Shown here piece by piece: positions 1 through 7,620 of a stretch of DNA of 35,858 nucleotides. The position numbers and the translations under genes are program-made. This DNA is from Isoptericola sp. (GTDB lineage Bacteria > Actinomycetota > Actinomycetes > Actinomycetales > Cellulomonadaceae), in contig JAPSLD010000006.1 in the NCBI GenBank assembly GCA_031181105.1, positions 1-35,858 on the forward strand. Direction: 5' to 3'. The stretch's first letter is position 1. Each line of letters begins with the position of its first letter. The notes under the pieces were generated by a model. That model saw only the letters and a program-made list of their open reading frames with translations, searched no databases and had not been told where the DNA came from.

Positions 1-583
1 CGAGCCCGAACCGCAGGTCGGAGCTCAGGCGCAGGTCCGGGTTCGGGCCCTCGGCGCGCGCGACGACGGAGGCGTAGCCGGGGCCGTCGTACTCCCAGCG
101 CGCCTGCGTGCGCGCGTAGTCCGGCATGGGCTCGCACACGACGTCGAGGTCCACGCTGCCCGACACGCACTTCACCGTGCGCAGCAGGATGTGCTCCGCG
201 TCGTGGTCGGTGGGCGTGCGGCGGTGCGTCCCGGACCGCTCGTCGACGTCGTGCCACGGGCCCATGACCATCGCGTCGCGCACGACGAGCCAGCCCGTCG
301 AGGTCTGCCACGTGGTCTCGAGGATGAGCGTGCCGGGCAGGTAGCGGCGCGCGACGGGCACGCGCACGCCGTGCGGGCCGACGCGGAAGTGGCCCGCGCC
401 GCGGTCGAGGATCGCCGAGAAGACGCTCGGGGAGTCCGGGCGGGGCACGCACATCCACTCGACCGCTCCGCTCGGGGCGACGAGGGCGTTGGTCTCGCAG
501 TCGGACAGGAAGGCGTACTCGGCGATGGACGGGAAGGGGCTCCGGCCGTCGGGGAGCGGTGGCGCAGAGGCGTCGAGCGTCAT
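1..583 (-). CDS. Glycoside hydrolase family 15-like protein (glucoamylase/trehalase-like), N-terminal part; runs off the window edge
   Basis: Manual minus-strand translation from ATG at 583: MTLDASAPPLPDGRSPFPSIAEYAFLSDCETNALVAPSGAVEWMCVPRPDSPSVFSAILDRGAGHFRV..., open to position 1. Typical N-terminal domain of actinobacterial GH15 proteins (I.DYA.LSDC.T.ALV...G.I.WLC.PR.DS.S.F..LLD). Absent from the ORF track because it has no in-window stop. Confidence 0.85.
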   Translation of the reverse strand, partial: MTLDASAPPLPDGRSPFPSIAEYAFLSDCETNALVAPSGAVEWMCVPRPDSPSVFSAILDRGAGHFRVGPHGVRVPVARRYLPGTLILETTWQTSTGWLVVRDAMVMGPWHDVDERSGTHRRTPTDHDAEHILLRTVKCVSGSVDLDVVCEPMPDYARTQARWEYDGPGYASVVARAEGPNPDLRLSSDLRFGL

Positions 584-757
584 GGTCCCAGAGTGAGTCC
601 TCGGGGCCCCGCGAATCCAGCCGGTGGGGCCGGATGTTCGAGGTTTCACACGGTCGTCATGCGGCCGACGCCGGGACGTGACGTCCAGGGGCCGGGACGT
701 CAGCACGGGCCGGGGTTCCGCCGCCGGGCGACGTCTGGGAAGTTTCTCCGTGAGGCG

Positions 758-784
758 TGTCGATCCGCGCGCCGCCCGTTCGAC
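758..784 (+). promoter_or_regulatory. Candidate ECF42-type promoter: TGTCGA (758-763) - 17 nt - CGAC (781-784)
   Basis: Exact match to the TGTCGA / CG[A/T]C -35/-10 signature I recall for ECF42 sigma factors. Lies 53 nt upstream of the first DGPF gene, whose downstream neighbour encodes an ECF42-like sigma factor. Confidence 0.7.
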
Positions 785-836
785 CTGAGGGTGGACGGGG
801 CCGCAGGGGCCCCGCCGAGCCCCAGGAGAGGGAACC

Positions 837-1265
837 ATGCCGAAGTACATGCTGATCATGCGGTCCACCGACGAGACGACCGCGGCGTTCGCGGAGTCGG
901 GCCTCGACTTCGACCAGCTCCTCGAGGTCATGGGGCGGTTCAACCAGGAGATGATCGACGCCGGCGTGCTCATGGCCGCCGAAGGGCTCGAGGACGCGTC
1001 GCAGGGGGTCGTCGTCGACTACTCCGAGCAGCCGCCCGTCGTCACGGACGGCCCGTACGGCGAGACCAAGGAGCTGTTCAACGGCTTCTGGATCCTCGAC
1101 GTGCCGACGATCGAGGAGGCCACGGCCTGGGCCAGGCGCGCGCCGCTGGCCGGCCCCGGTTCCAAGGCGGAGATCCGCCGGATCCCCTCGATCGACGAGT
1201 TCCCCCAGGACAACGAGTGGATCCGCAAGGAGCGTGCGTGGCGCGAGGCCACCGGCCAGCTCTGA
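837..1265 (+). CDS. YciI/DGPF family protein (copy 1)
   Basis: MPKYMLIMRSTDE...VVTDGPYGETKELFNGFWILDV...; DGPF-family hallmark TDGPYGE; RBS-like ggagaggg upstream; next to ECF42-type sigma. Confidence 0.95.
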   Translation: MPKYMLIMRSTDETTAAFAESGLDFDQLLEVMGRFNQEMIDAGVLMAAEGLEDASQGVVVDYSEQPPVVTDGPYGETKELFNGFWILDVPTIEEATAWARRAPLAGPGSKAEIRRIPSIDEFPQDNEWIRKERAWREATGQL

Positions 1266-1330
1266 CCCGCGCACCACGCCCACCGCACCCGACACGCACC
1301 ACGCACCTCCCACGACGAAGGAGCAGGACG

Positions 1331-1753
1331 ATGCCGAAGTACATGCTGATCATGCGGGGCACCGACGAGGGCCAGGCCGCCTTCGAGGAGGCCGACTTCA
1401 CCGAGGTCATCGCGGCCATGGGCCGCTACAACGAGTCGCTGATGGACGCGGGCGTGCTCGTGGCCGGCGAGGGGCTCGCGGACGCCTCGGAGGGCGCGGT
1501 CGTCGACTTCTCGAACGAGAGCCCCGTGGTGACCGACGGTCCCTACGGCGAGACGAAGGAGCTGTTCAACGGCTTCTGGATCCTCGACGTCGCCTCGAAG
1601 GAGGAGGCGGTCGAGTGGGCCAAGCGGGCGCCGCTCGGCGGGCCGGGCACCAAGCTGGAGGTCCGGCGCGTCAACGGGGTCGAGGACTTCCCGCAGGACA
1701 ACGAGTGGATCCAGAAGGAGGCTGAGTGGCGCAAGCAGCTCGGCACCGAGTGA
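1331..1753 (+). CDS. YciI/DGPF family protein (copy 2, tandem paralogue)
   Basis: MPKYMLIMRGTDEGQAAFEEADFTEV...VVTDGPYGETKELFNGFWILDV...; aligns end to end with the upstream copy; RBS gaaggag upstream of ATG 1331. Confidence 0.95.
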   Translation: MPKYMLIMRGTDEGQAAFEEADFTEVIAAMGRYNESLMDAGVLVAGEGLADASEGAVVDFSNESPVVTDGPYGETKELFNGFWILDVASKEEAVEWAKRAPLGGPGTKLEVRRVNGVEDFPQDNEWIQKEAEWRKQLGTE

Positions 1754-3090
1754 CCGTGCCCGACGGCGGTGCCTCCTCGCACGGTCCGGGCCTGCCTTGC
1801 CCGGACGCGGGAGGCGCCGCCGCGTCGGCGCGGCGCGCGGTCGAGGCGGTCTGGCGCATCGAGTCCGCCCGCATCGTGGGTGCGCTGGCGCGGTACACGG
1901 GCGACTTCGCGCTCGGCGAGGACGTCGCGTCGGAGGCGCTCGCCGAGGCGCTCGTGGCGTGGCCCCGCGACGGCGTGCCGCGCGACCCGACGGCCTGGCT
2001 GCTGGCGACCGGCCGGCGCCGGGCCATCGACGCGTTCCGTCGTCGGGCGGGCCGGGACGAGCGCTACGCGGCGCTGGCGCGCGACCTCGGCGAGGGCGGC
2101 GCGCACGCCGGCGCCGCACCGGCGGGCCCCGGCGAGCCCGACCTGCTGTGGGACCCGGACCGGATCGACGACGACCGGCTCGCGCTGGTCTTCGTCGCGT
2201 GCCACCCCGTGCTGTCGAAGGAGGCGCGCGTGGCGCTCACGCTGCGCGTCGTCGCCGGCCTCACGAGCGAGCAGGTCGCGCGGGCGTTCCTCGTGCCCGT
2301 CCCGACCATCCAGGCGCGCATCACGCGCGCCAAGAAGACCCTCGCGGCCGCGCGCGTCCCGTTCGCGGTGCCGCCGGCCGACGAGCGGGCCGAGCGGCTC
2401 GCCTCGGTCCTCAACGTGCTGTACCTGATCTTCACGGAGGGGTCGACGGCGTCGGGCGGCGACGAGTGGATGCGGCCCGACCTCGCCCACGAGGCGATCC
2501 GGCTCGCGCGCGTGCTCGTGCGGCTCACGCCGGGCGAGCCCGAGCCGAACGGGCTGCTCGCGCTGCTCGAGCTCACCGCGGCACGGTTCCCCGCCCGCAC
2601 GGGACCCGACGGCGAGCCCGTGCTGCTCGCCGACCAGGACCGACGGCGGTGGGACGCCTCGGCGATCCGGCGCGGCCGTGCGGCGCTCGCCCGCGCCGTG
2701 GCCGCCGGGCGCGGGCTCGGCCCGTACGGGCTCCAGGCGGCGATCGCCGAGCAGCACGCCGTCGCCCCGTCGGTCGAGGCGACCGACTGGGAACGCGTCG
2801 TGCTGCTGTACGAGGCGCTCGGCCGCGTGGCGCCGTCGCCGGTCGTGGAGCTCAACCGGGCCGTGGCGGTGTCGATGGCCTTCGGCCCGGCGTCGGCCCT
2901 CGAGGTCGTCGACGGGCTCGCCGCGGCCGACGCGCTGCGCGGCTCCTACCTGCTGCCGAGCGTCCGGGGCGAGCTGCTCGCCCGGCTCGGGCGCCGCGAC
3001 GAGGCGCGCGCCGAGCTCGAGCTCGCCGCGCGCCTCTGCGGCAACCGGCGCGAGCGCGGCGTGCTGGAGCGCAAGGCCGCGTCGCTCTAG
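1750..3090 (+). CDS. RNA polymerase ECF sigma factor, ECF42 type (DUF6596/TPR-like C-terminal extension)
   Basis: GTG start overlapping the upstream TGA (GTGA). Sigma2 (ESARIVGALARYTGDFALGEDVASEAL), sigma4 (ALTLRVVAGLTSEQVARAFLVPVPTIQARITRAKKTL), then a long C-terminal extension (VLNVLYLIFTEG...LLALLEL...DQDRRRWD...GPYGLQAAIAEQHA...TDWERVVLLYEAL...PSPVVELNRAVAV). DGPF neighbours are characteristic. Confidence 0.95.
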   Translation: MTVPDGGASSHGPGLPCPDAGGAAASARRAVEAVWRIESARIVGALARYTGDFALGEDVASEALAEALVAWPRDGVPRDPTAWLLATGRRRAIDAFRRRAGRDERYAALARDLGEGGAHAGAAPAGPGEPDLLWDPDRIDDDRLALVFVACHPVLSKEARVALTLRVVAGLTSEQVARAFLVPVPTIQARITRAKKTLAAARVPFAVPPADERAERLASVLNVLYLIFTEGSTASGGDEWMRPDLAHEAIRLARVLVRLTPGEPEPNGLLALLELTAARFPARTGPDGEPVLLADQDRRRWDASAIRRGRAALARAVAAGRGLGPYGLQAAIAEQHAVAPSVEATDWERVVLLYEALGRVAPSPVVELNRAVAVSMAFGPASALEVVDGLAAADALRGSYLLPSVRGELLARLGRRDEARAELELAARLCGNRRERGVLERKAASL

Positions 3091-4055
3091 CGCCGCCTGA
3101 CCGTCGCGACGGCGACCCCGGCGAGCGCGAGCGCCCCGCCGACGAGCGCCGCGACGGGCGGCACCTCGTCGAGCAGCAGCCACGACAGCAGCACCACGAT
3201 CGGCGGGACGGCGTAGGTCGACGCGGCCGTCCGGCCCGCCGTCGTGCGCCCGAGCACGTAGGCCCACGTGCTGAACGCGATCGCGGTCGGGAAGATCCCG
3301 AGGTAGGCGACCGCCAGGACCGACGACGCCGGTGCGGCAGTCAGCGTGCGCACCAGCTCGGGCGCGAACCCGAGGGTCGCGACGGTGCCGGCGAGGCAGC
3401 CGAGCCAGGTCATGGTCAGGGCGTCGACGCGGGGGAGCAGCCGCTTCTGCAGCGTGGCCGACCCGGCGTACACCATCGCCGCGACCACGCCCAGGACCAC
3501 GCCGAGGACGTCGAACGAGCCGGTCGACGTGGCGGCCGCGATGACGGCGACGCCGGCGAAGGCGACGGCCATCCCGGCCATGAGGCGCCGCGGGAAGCCC
3601 TCGCCCAGCAGGAGGCCCGCGAGCACGGCCACGAGCATCGGGGCCAGGTTGACCAGCAGGGCCGCGGTCCCGGCGTCGACGTGCTGCTCGGCCGCGTTCA
3701 GCGCCAGGTTGTACGCGCCGAACCACGCCACGCCCCAGACGACGACGAGCGCGAGGACGCGTCCGCGGGGCAGCCCGCGGGGGCGCGGAGCGCCGCCCGC
3801 TGCCGCGGGCGCCGCCACCCGGGCGCGCCGCCGGGCCCGGGCGACGAGCAGCATGACGGTCAGCGTGGCCGTGCCGACGGCCACGCGGCCGAGCGTGAGC
3901 GCCCCGGGCGAGAAGTCGTGCGCCGCCGCGCGGATGCCCACGAACGCGGAGGCCCAGAGCACCACGGTGACGCCCATGGCGGCCCAGACCAGCCCGCCCT
4001 GGGCACCGGGCCGTGCGGGACCGGCGCTCGACGGGGTCGGGAGGGTCGTCGTCAT
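3087..4055 (-). CDS. EamA/DMT family transporter
   Basis: MTTTLPTPSSAGPARPGAQGGLVWAAMGVTVVLWASAFVGIRAAAHDFSPGALTLGRV...; about 10 hydrophobic TM segments; divergent from a LysR regulator. Confidence 0.93.
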   Translation of the reverse strand: MTTTLPTPSSAGPARPGAQGGLVWAAMGVTVVLWASAFVGIRAAAHDFSPGALTLGRVAVGTATLTVMLLVARARRRARVAAPAAAGGAPRPRGLPRGRVLALVVVWGVAWFGAYNLALNAAEQHVDAGTAALLVNLAPMLVAVLAGLLLGEGFPRRLMAGMAVAFAGVAVIAAATSTGSFDVLGVVLGVVAAMVYAGSATLQKRLLPRVDALTMTWLGCLAGTVATLGFAPELVRTLTAAPASSVLAVAYLGIFPTAIAFSTWAYVLGRTTAGRTAASTYAVPPIVVLLSWLLLDEVPPVAALVGGALALAGVAVATVRRR

Positions 4056-4081
4056 GCACCGATCGTCGCCCGGCTCGTCGG

Positions 4082-4116
4082 TGAAGCACCAGTTCATATC
4101 GCTGTCGTTTGCTTCA
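4082..4116. promoter_or_regulatory. Inverted repeat TGAAGCA-N21-TGCTTCA in the divergent DMT/LysR intergenic region
   Basis: Perfect 7-bp arms (4082-4088 and 4110-4116) in the 82-bp gap; consistent with a LysR-type operator. Confidence 0.5.
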
Positions 4117-4137
4117 GTCCGGCTGTATCGTCGATCC

Positions 4138-5124
4138 ATGCTCGACGTCCACCGTCTGCGCATCTTCCGCTCGGTCGTCGCGAGCGGCTCGGTCGCCGCG
4201 GCCGCCGCCAACCTCGGCTACACGCCCTCGGCCGTGAGCCAGCACGTCACCGCCCTCCAGCGCGAGACGGGCCTCACGCTCCTGGAGCGCGCCGGCCGCG
4301 GCGTGCGCCCGACGGCCGCCGGCCTCGCGCTCGCGGCGCAGGCCGACGGGGTCCTCGCGCGGCTCGGCGAGGCGGAGTCCGTCGTCGCGGACCTGCGGGC
4401 CGGGCGCACGGGGACCCTCTCGATCGCCTACTTCGCGTCGGTCGGCGCGGCGTGGCTGCCCCACGTCGTGCGGCGCCTGACGACCGAGTTCCCGGGCGTG
4501 CGGCTCGACCTCGAGCTGCGCGAGGACGTCGCGGACGACCCCGACGAGCGGCCGGACGTGCAGGTCGTGGTCGCGCAGGACGGCTTCGTCCCCGGCCGGG
4601 GGTTCCGGGCGACGCACCTGCTCGACGACCCTTACGTCGTCGTGCTCCCCGCGGACCACCCGTTCGCCGCCCGCCGCGAGGTCGAGCTGGCCGAGCTGGT
4701 CGCCGAGCGATGGGTCGACAACGACTTCGCGCGCGGCTGGTGCCGCCGCAACCTGCTCGAGGCGTGCACGGCCGCGGGCTTCAGCCCCACCTTCCACGTC
4801 GAGGCGCACGACTACCCGACGGCCGTCGCGTTCGTGGGCGCGGGCATCGGCATCACCGTGTTGCCGGCGCTCGGTGCCGAGCACCTGCCCGAGGGCGTCG
4901 TGCGCGTGCCCGTCGTGCGCCCGACGCCGGTGCGGTCGATCTTCGCGGTCGTCCGGGACGCGGTCGCCCAGACCCCGCCGGCGCGGCTCGCGCTCGACGT
5001 GCTCACGGCCGTCGCGCACGCCGCCCGGCGGGAGCGGGAGGGGGCGGGTGCGCCGGACGGGGCGGCGCGTAGGCTGGACGGGCACCGCCGCCGGCCGTCG
5101 GCCGTCGGCTCCCCGACGAAGTGA
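4138..5124 (+). CDS. LysR family transcriptional regulator
   Basis: MLDVHRLRIFRSVVASGSVAAAAANLGYTPSAVSQHVTALQRETGLTLLERAGRGVRPTAAG...; classic LysR HTH and effector domain. Confidence 0.95.
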   Translation: MLDVHRLRIFRSVVASGSVAAAAANLGYTPSAVSQHVTALQRETGLTLLERAGRGVRPTAAGLALAAQADGVLARLGEAESVVADLRAGRTGTLSIAYFASVGAAWLPHVVRRLTTEFPGVRLDLELREDVADDPDERPDVQVVVAQDGFVPGRGFRATHLLDDPYVVVLPADHPFAARREVELAELVAERWVDNDFARGWCRRNLLEACTAAGFSPTFHVEAHDYPTAVAFVGAGIGITVLPALGAEHLPEGVVRVPVVRPTPVRSIFAVVRDAVAQTPPARLALDVLTAVAHAARREREGAGAPDGAARRLDGHRRRPSAVGSPTK

Positions 5125-5134
5125 GGTACCACTC

Positions 5135-5536
5135 GTGTCCACGCTCCCCACCGCGTCCGGCTCGTTCGGCGACAAGCCCGAGCTCACGTTCCCCGAGGGC
5201 GGCGCGCCCGGCGGCCTGCAGGTGCAGGTGCTCGAGGAGGGCACGGGTCCCGTCGTCGAGTCCGGCCGCACGATCGTCGTGAACTACCTCGGCCAGACCT
5301 GGGGCGGCCACGTCTTCGACAACTCGTACGACCGCGGCCAGACGATCGACTTCCCGATCGGCGTCGGCGCCGTCATCGGCGGCTGGGACAAGGGCCTCGT
5401 GGGTCGCAACGTCGGTGACCGCGTGCTGCTGTCGATCCCGCCGGAGCACGGCTACGGCATGCGCGGCGTCCCCCAGGCCGGCATCGGCGGCGGCGACACG
5501 CTCGTGTTCGTCGTCGACGTCGTCGGGGTGCGCTGA
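5135..5536 (+). CDS. FKBP-type peptidyl-prolyl cis-trans isomerase
   Basis: ...GGLQVQVLEEGTGPVVESGRTIVVNYLGQTWGGHVFDNSYDRGQTIDFPIGVGAVIGGWDKGLVGRNVGDRVLLSIPPEHGYG...GGDTLVFVVDVVGVR; GTG start with RBS gtgagg. Confidence 0.95.
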   Translation: MSTLPTASGSFGDKPELTFPEGGAPGGLQVQVLEEGTGPVVESGRTIVVNYLGQTWGGHVFDNSYDRGQTIDFPIGVGAVIGGWDKGLVGRNVGDRVLLSIPPEHGYGMRGVPQAGIGGGDTLVFVVDVVGVR

Positions 5537-5539
5537 CCG

Positions 5540-6745
5540 TCAGGCCCGCACCGACCGGGTCACGGTGAACCGCGGGTCCTGCGCGACGTGCTCCGTGGGC
5601 CCGACCGCACGCTCGAGCGCCGGGCGGTGGCGCAGGCGCGTGTTGAACACGCACCACAGCTCGCCGCCCGGCCGCAGCACCCGCCCCGCGGCGGCGAACA
5701 TGCGGTGCGCGGCGTCCGTGCGCACCGCGGCGCGGTCGTGGAACGGCGGGTTGAGGAGCACGACGTCGGCGCTCGCCGCGGGCAGGTCCGACCCGGCGTC
5801 GTCGCGGGTCGCGGTGACGCGGTCCGCGACGCCGGCGGCCGCGGCGGTGGCGCGCGCCGACGCCACGGCGGCGGCCGAACGGTCCGTCGCCACGACGCGG
5901 GCGTCCGGGTAGCGGCGCGCGAGCACGACGGCGAGCAGCCCGGTGCCGCTGCCCAGGTCGACGGCGTCCCGCACCCCGTCGGCACGGGGCCACCGGTCCG
6001 CCGTCGAGAGCAGGAACCGCGTGCCGTGGTCGAGGCTCGCACCGGCGAACACGGCGCCGTGCGCGACGACGTCGAGGCCGCCTTCCGCGAGCCCCGCGGC
6101 CGCGAGCAGCTCGCGGTCCGTCAGGCGCGCGGTCAGCGGGTAGGTGAGCGGGGCGTCGCGCCGCCCGGGCCGTGGGCCGGTGGCCACGAGCGCGCGGGAC
6201 TTCCCGCGCGCCAGCGTGGCCCGCACGTGGCTGAACGACGCCGCGAGCACGTCGTTCATCGTGCGCGTCATGTGCTTGACGCGGCCGCCGGCCAGGAGCG
6301 TGACGTCCTCTGCCGCGTACCGCCCGACGAGCTCGGCGACCTCGGTGAGCTCGCCGAGAGACTTCGGCAGCTGCAGCAGGACCGTGCGTGCGCCGGCGAG
6401 CACGTCGGGGCCGAGCGCCGGGTGCACCGAGAACCGCCCGCGTCCGTGCCCGGTCCCCTCGGCGTTGGCGAGCAGGGCCCGCTCGGCGTCGAGGGCGTCG
6501 GTGTGCACGCGCACGTCGGGCGCGCCCAGCGCGAGCGCGCCCAGGGTCAGCGCCCCGAACCGGTCGCCGAGGACGACGACGTCCCCCCGGTCCGCGGCCG
6601 CCAGGCGGGCGCGCGCCTCGTCGAGCAGGAGCCGGTCGGTCGCGTCGACGGCGACCGGGCCGTCGGCACGCGAGCCGTCGTCGGGCCACGGGACGAGCGA
6701 GCCGAGGACGGCACCGAGCTCGGAGCCGGGGTCTGTGGACGTCAT
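5540..6745 (-). CDS. Class I SAM-dependent methyltransferase, RsmC/RlmG-like (rRNA guanine-N2 methyltransferase type)
   Basis: Two-lobed architecture; GVFAGASLDHGTRFLL, DLGSGTGLLAVVLAR, and catalytic NPPF motif (DVVLLNPPFHDRAAV). Confidence 0.9.
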   Translation of the reverse strand: MTSTDPGSELGAVLGSLVPWPDDGSRADGPVAVDATDRLLLDEARARLAAADRGDVVVLGDRFGALTLGALALGAPDVRVHTDALDAERALLANAEGTGHGRGRFSVHPALGPDVLAGARTVLLQLPKSLGELTEVAELVGRYAAEDVTLLAGGRVKHMTRTMNDVLAASFSHVRATLARGKSRALVATGPRPGRRDAPLTYPLTARLTDRELLAAAGLAEGGLDVVAHGAVFAGASLDHGTRFLLSTADRWPRADGVRDAVDLGSGTGLLAVVLARRYPDARVVATDRSAAAVASARATAAAAGVADRVTATRDDAGSDLPAASADVVLLNPPFHDRAAVRTDAAHRMFAAAGRVLRPGGELWCVFNTRLRHRPALERAVGPTEHVAQDPRFTVTRSVRA

Positions 6746-6780
6746 CCGACCAGTGTCCCCGACGCCCGTACCCTGAGCGC

Positions 6781-7122
6781 ATGGCTGGGCTCATGACCGG
6801 GAGCACGACGCAGGAGCCGACGTCGGACGCCCGCGTGGCGATCACCTACTGCACGCAGTGCCGGTGGCTGATGCGCGCCGCGTGGGTGGCGCGGGAACTG
6901 CTCACGACGTTCCGGACCCGCCTCGGCGAGGTGGCGCTGGTCCCCGGGACCGGCGGCGTGTTCCGCGTCGAGCTCGACCCGGGAGACGGGCGCGCTCCGG
7001 TGGTGCTGTGGGACCGCGCGGAGCAGGGCGGGTTCCCGGAGATCCCGCCGCTCAAGAAGGCGATCCGCGACGCCGTCGCGCCCGACCTGTCGCTCGGCCA
7101 CACGGACCGCGTCGCGCCGTAG
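6781..7122 (+). CDS. SelT/SelW/SelH (Rdx) family protein, Cys-containing
   Basis: VAITYCTQCRWLMRAAWVARELLTTF...LVPGTGGVFRVEL...LWDRAEQGGFPEIPPLKKAIRDAV; CxxC at the N-terminus in a thioredoxin-like SelW pattern. Confidence 0.9.
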   Translation: MAGLMTGSTTQEPTSDARVAITYCTQCRWLMRAAWVARELLTTFRTRLGEVALVPGTGGVFRVELDPGDGRAPVVLWDRAEQGGFPEIPPLKKAIRDAVAPDLSLGHTDRVAP

Positions 7123-7145
7123 GGTCTACCGCGCCGTCGGCGGTG

Positions 7146-7568
7146 CTACCGCTCCGTGCGGTGCGTGGCGCGCCGCTCGGACCGCGCGGCCTTCTCGGCC
7201 GTCTCGGTGGCGAGGCGGTCCTCCTCCTCGCGGACCTTCGCCGCGACCTCGCGCTCGCGCTCGAGCCATGCGGGCGGGTCGGCGCGCAGGGCGTCGATCT
7301 CCTCGGTCGTGAGCGGCTCCGTGATGCCGCCGCGGGTCAGGCCCGCGATCGAGATGCCGAGGCGCCCGGCGACGACCGGGCGGGGGTGCGGGCCGTTGCG
7401 ACGCAGGTCGGCGAGCCACTCGGGCGGGTTCTTCTCCAGCTCCTCGAGCTCGGCGCGGGTGATGCCGCGCTCCTGGAACTCGGGGGGCGTGGCGGGCAGG
7501 TACACGCCCAGCCGCTTCGCCGCGTTCGTCGGCTTGAGGACCTGCTGCGAGAACGGGGTACCGGCCAT
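7146..7568 (-). CDS. DUF5997 family protein
   Basis: MAGTPFSQQVLKPTNAAKRLGVYLPATPPEFQERGITRAELEELEKNPPEWLADLRRNGPHPRPVVAGRLGISIAGLTRGGITEPLTTEEIDALRADPPAWL...; start at ATG 7568; matches my recall of the DUF5997 pattern. Confidence 0.8.
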   Translation of the reverse strand: MAGTPFSQQVLKPTNAAKRLGVYLPATPPEFQERGITRAELEELEKNPPEWLADLRRNGPHPRPVVAGRLGISIAGLTRGGITEPLTTEEIDALRADPPAWLEREREVAAKVREEEDRLATETAEKAARSERRATHRTER

Positions 7569-7620
7569 GGGGACCAGGGTAGTCGGCGGCGACGGCCGGC
7601 GTTCCCCGTAACCTGAGGGT

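Noticed and set aside
657-1313. Minus-strand 218-aa ORF over the first DGPF gene
   Set aside because: Antisense to a well-supported YciI/DGPF gene; no recognisable domain.
1543-4089. Very long minus-strand ORF (848 aa) in the track, and similar long antisense/alternate-frame ORFs (e.g. 1797-5072 +, 17858-19861 -, 27679-29421 +)
   Set aside because: Arg/Ala/Gly-rich low-complexity translations opposite or out of frame with genes carrying clear conserved motifs; typical high-GC spurious ORFs. The 3087-4055 part of 3087-4211 is real, in a different frame.
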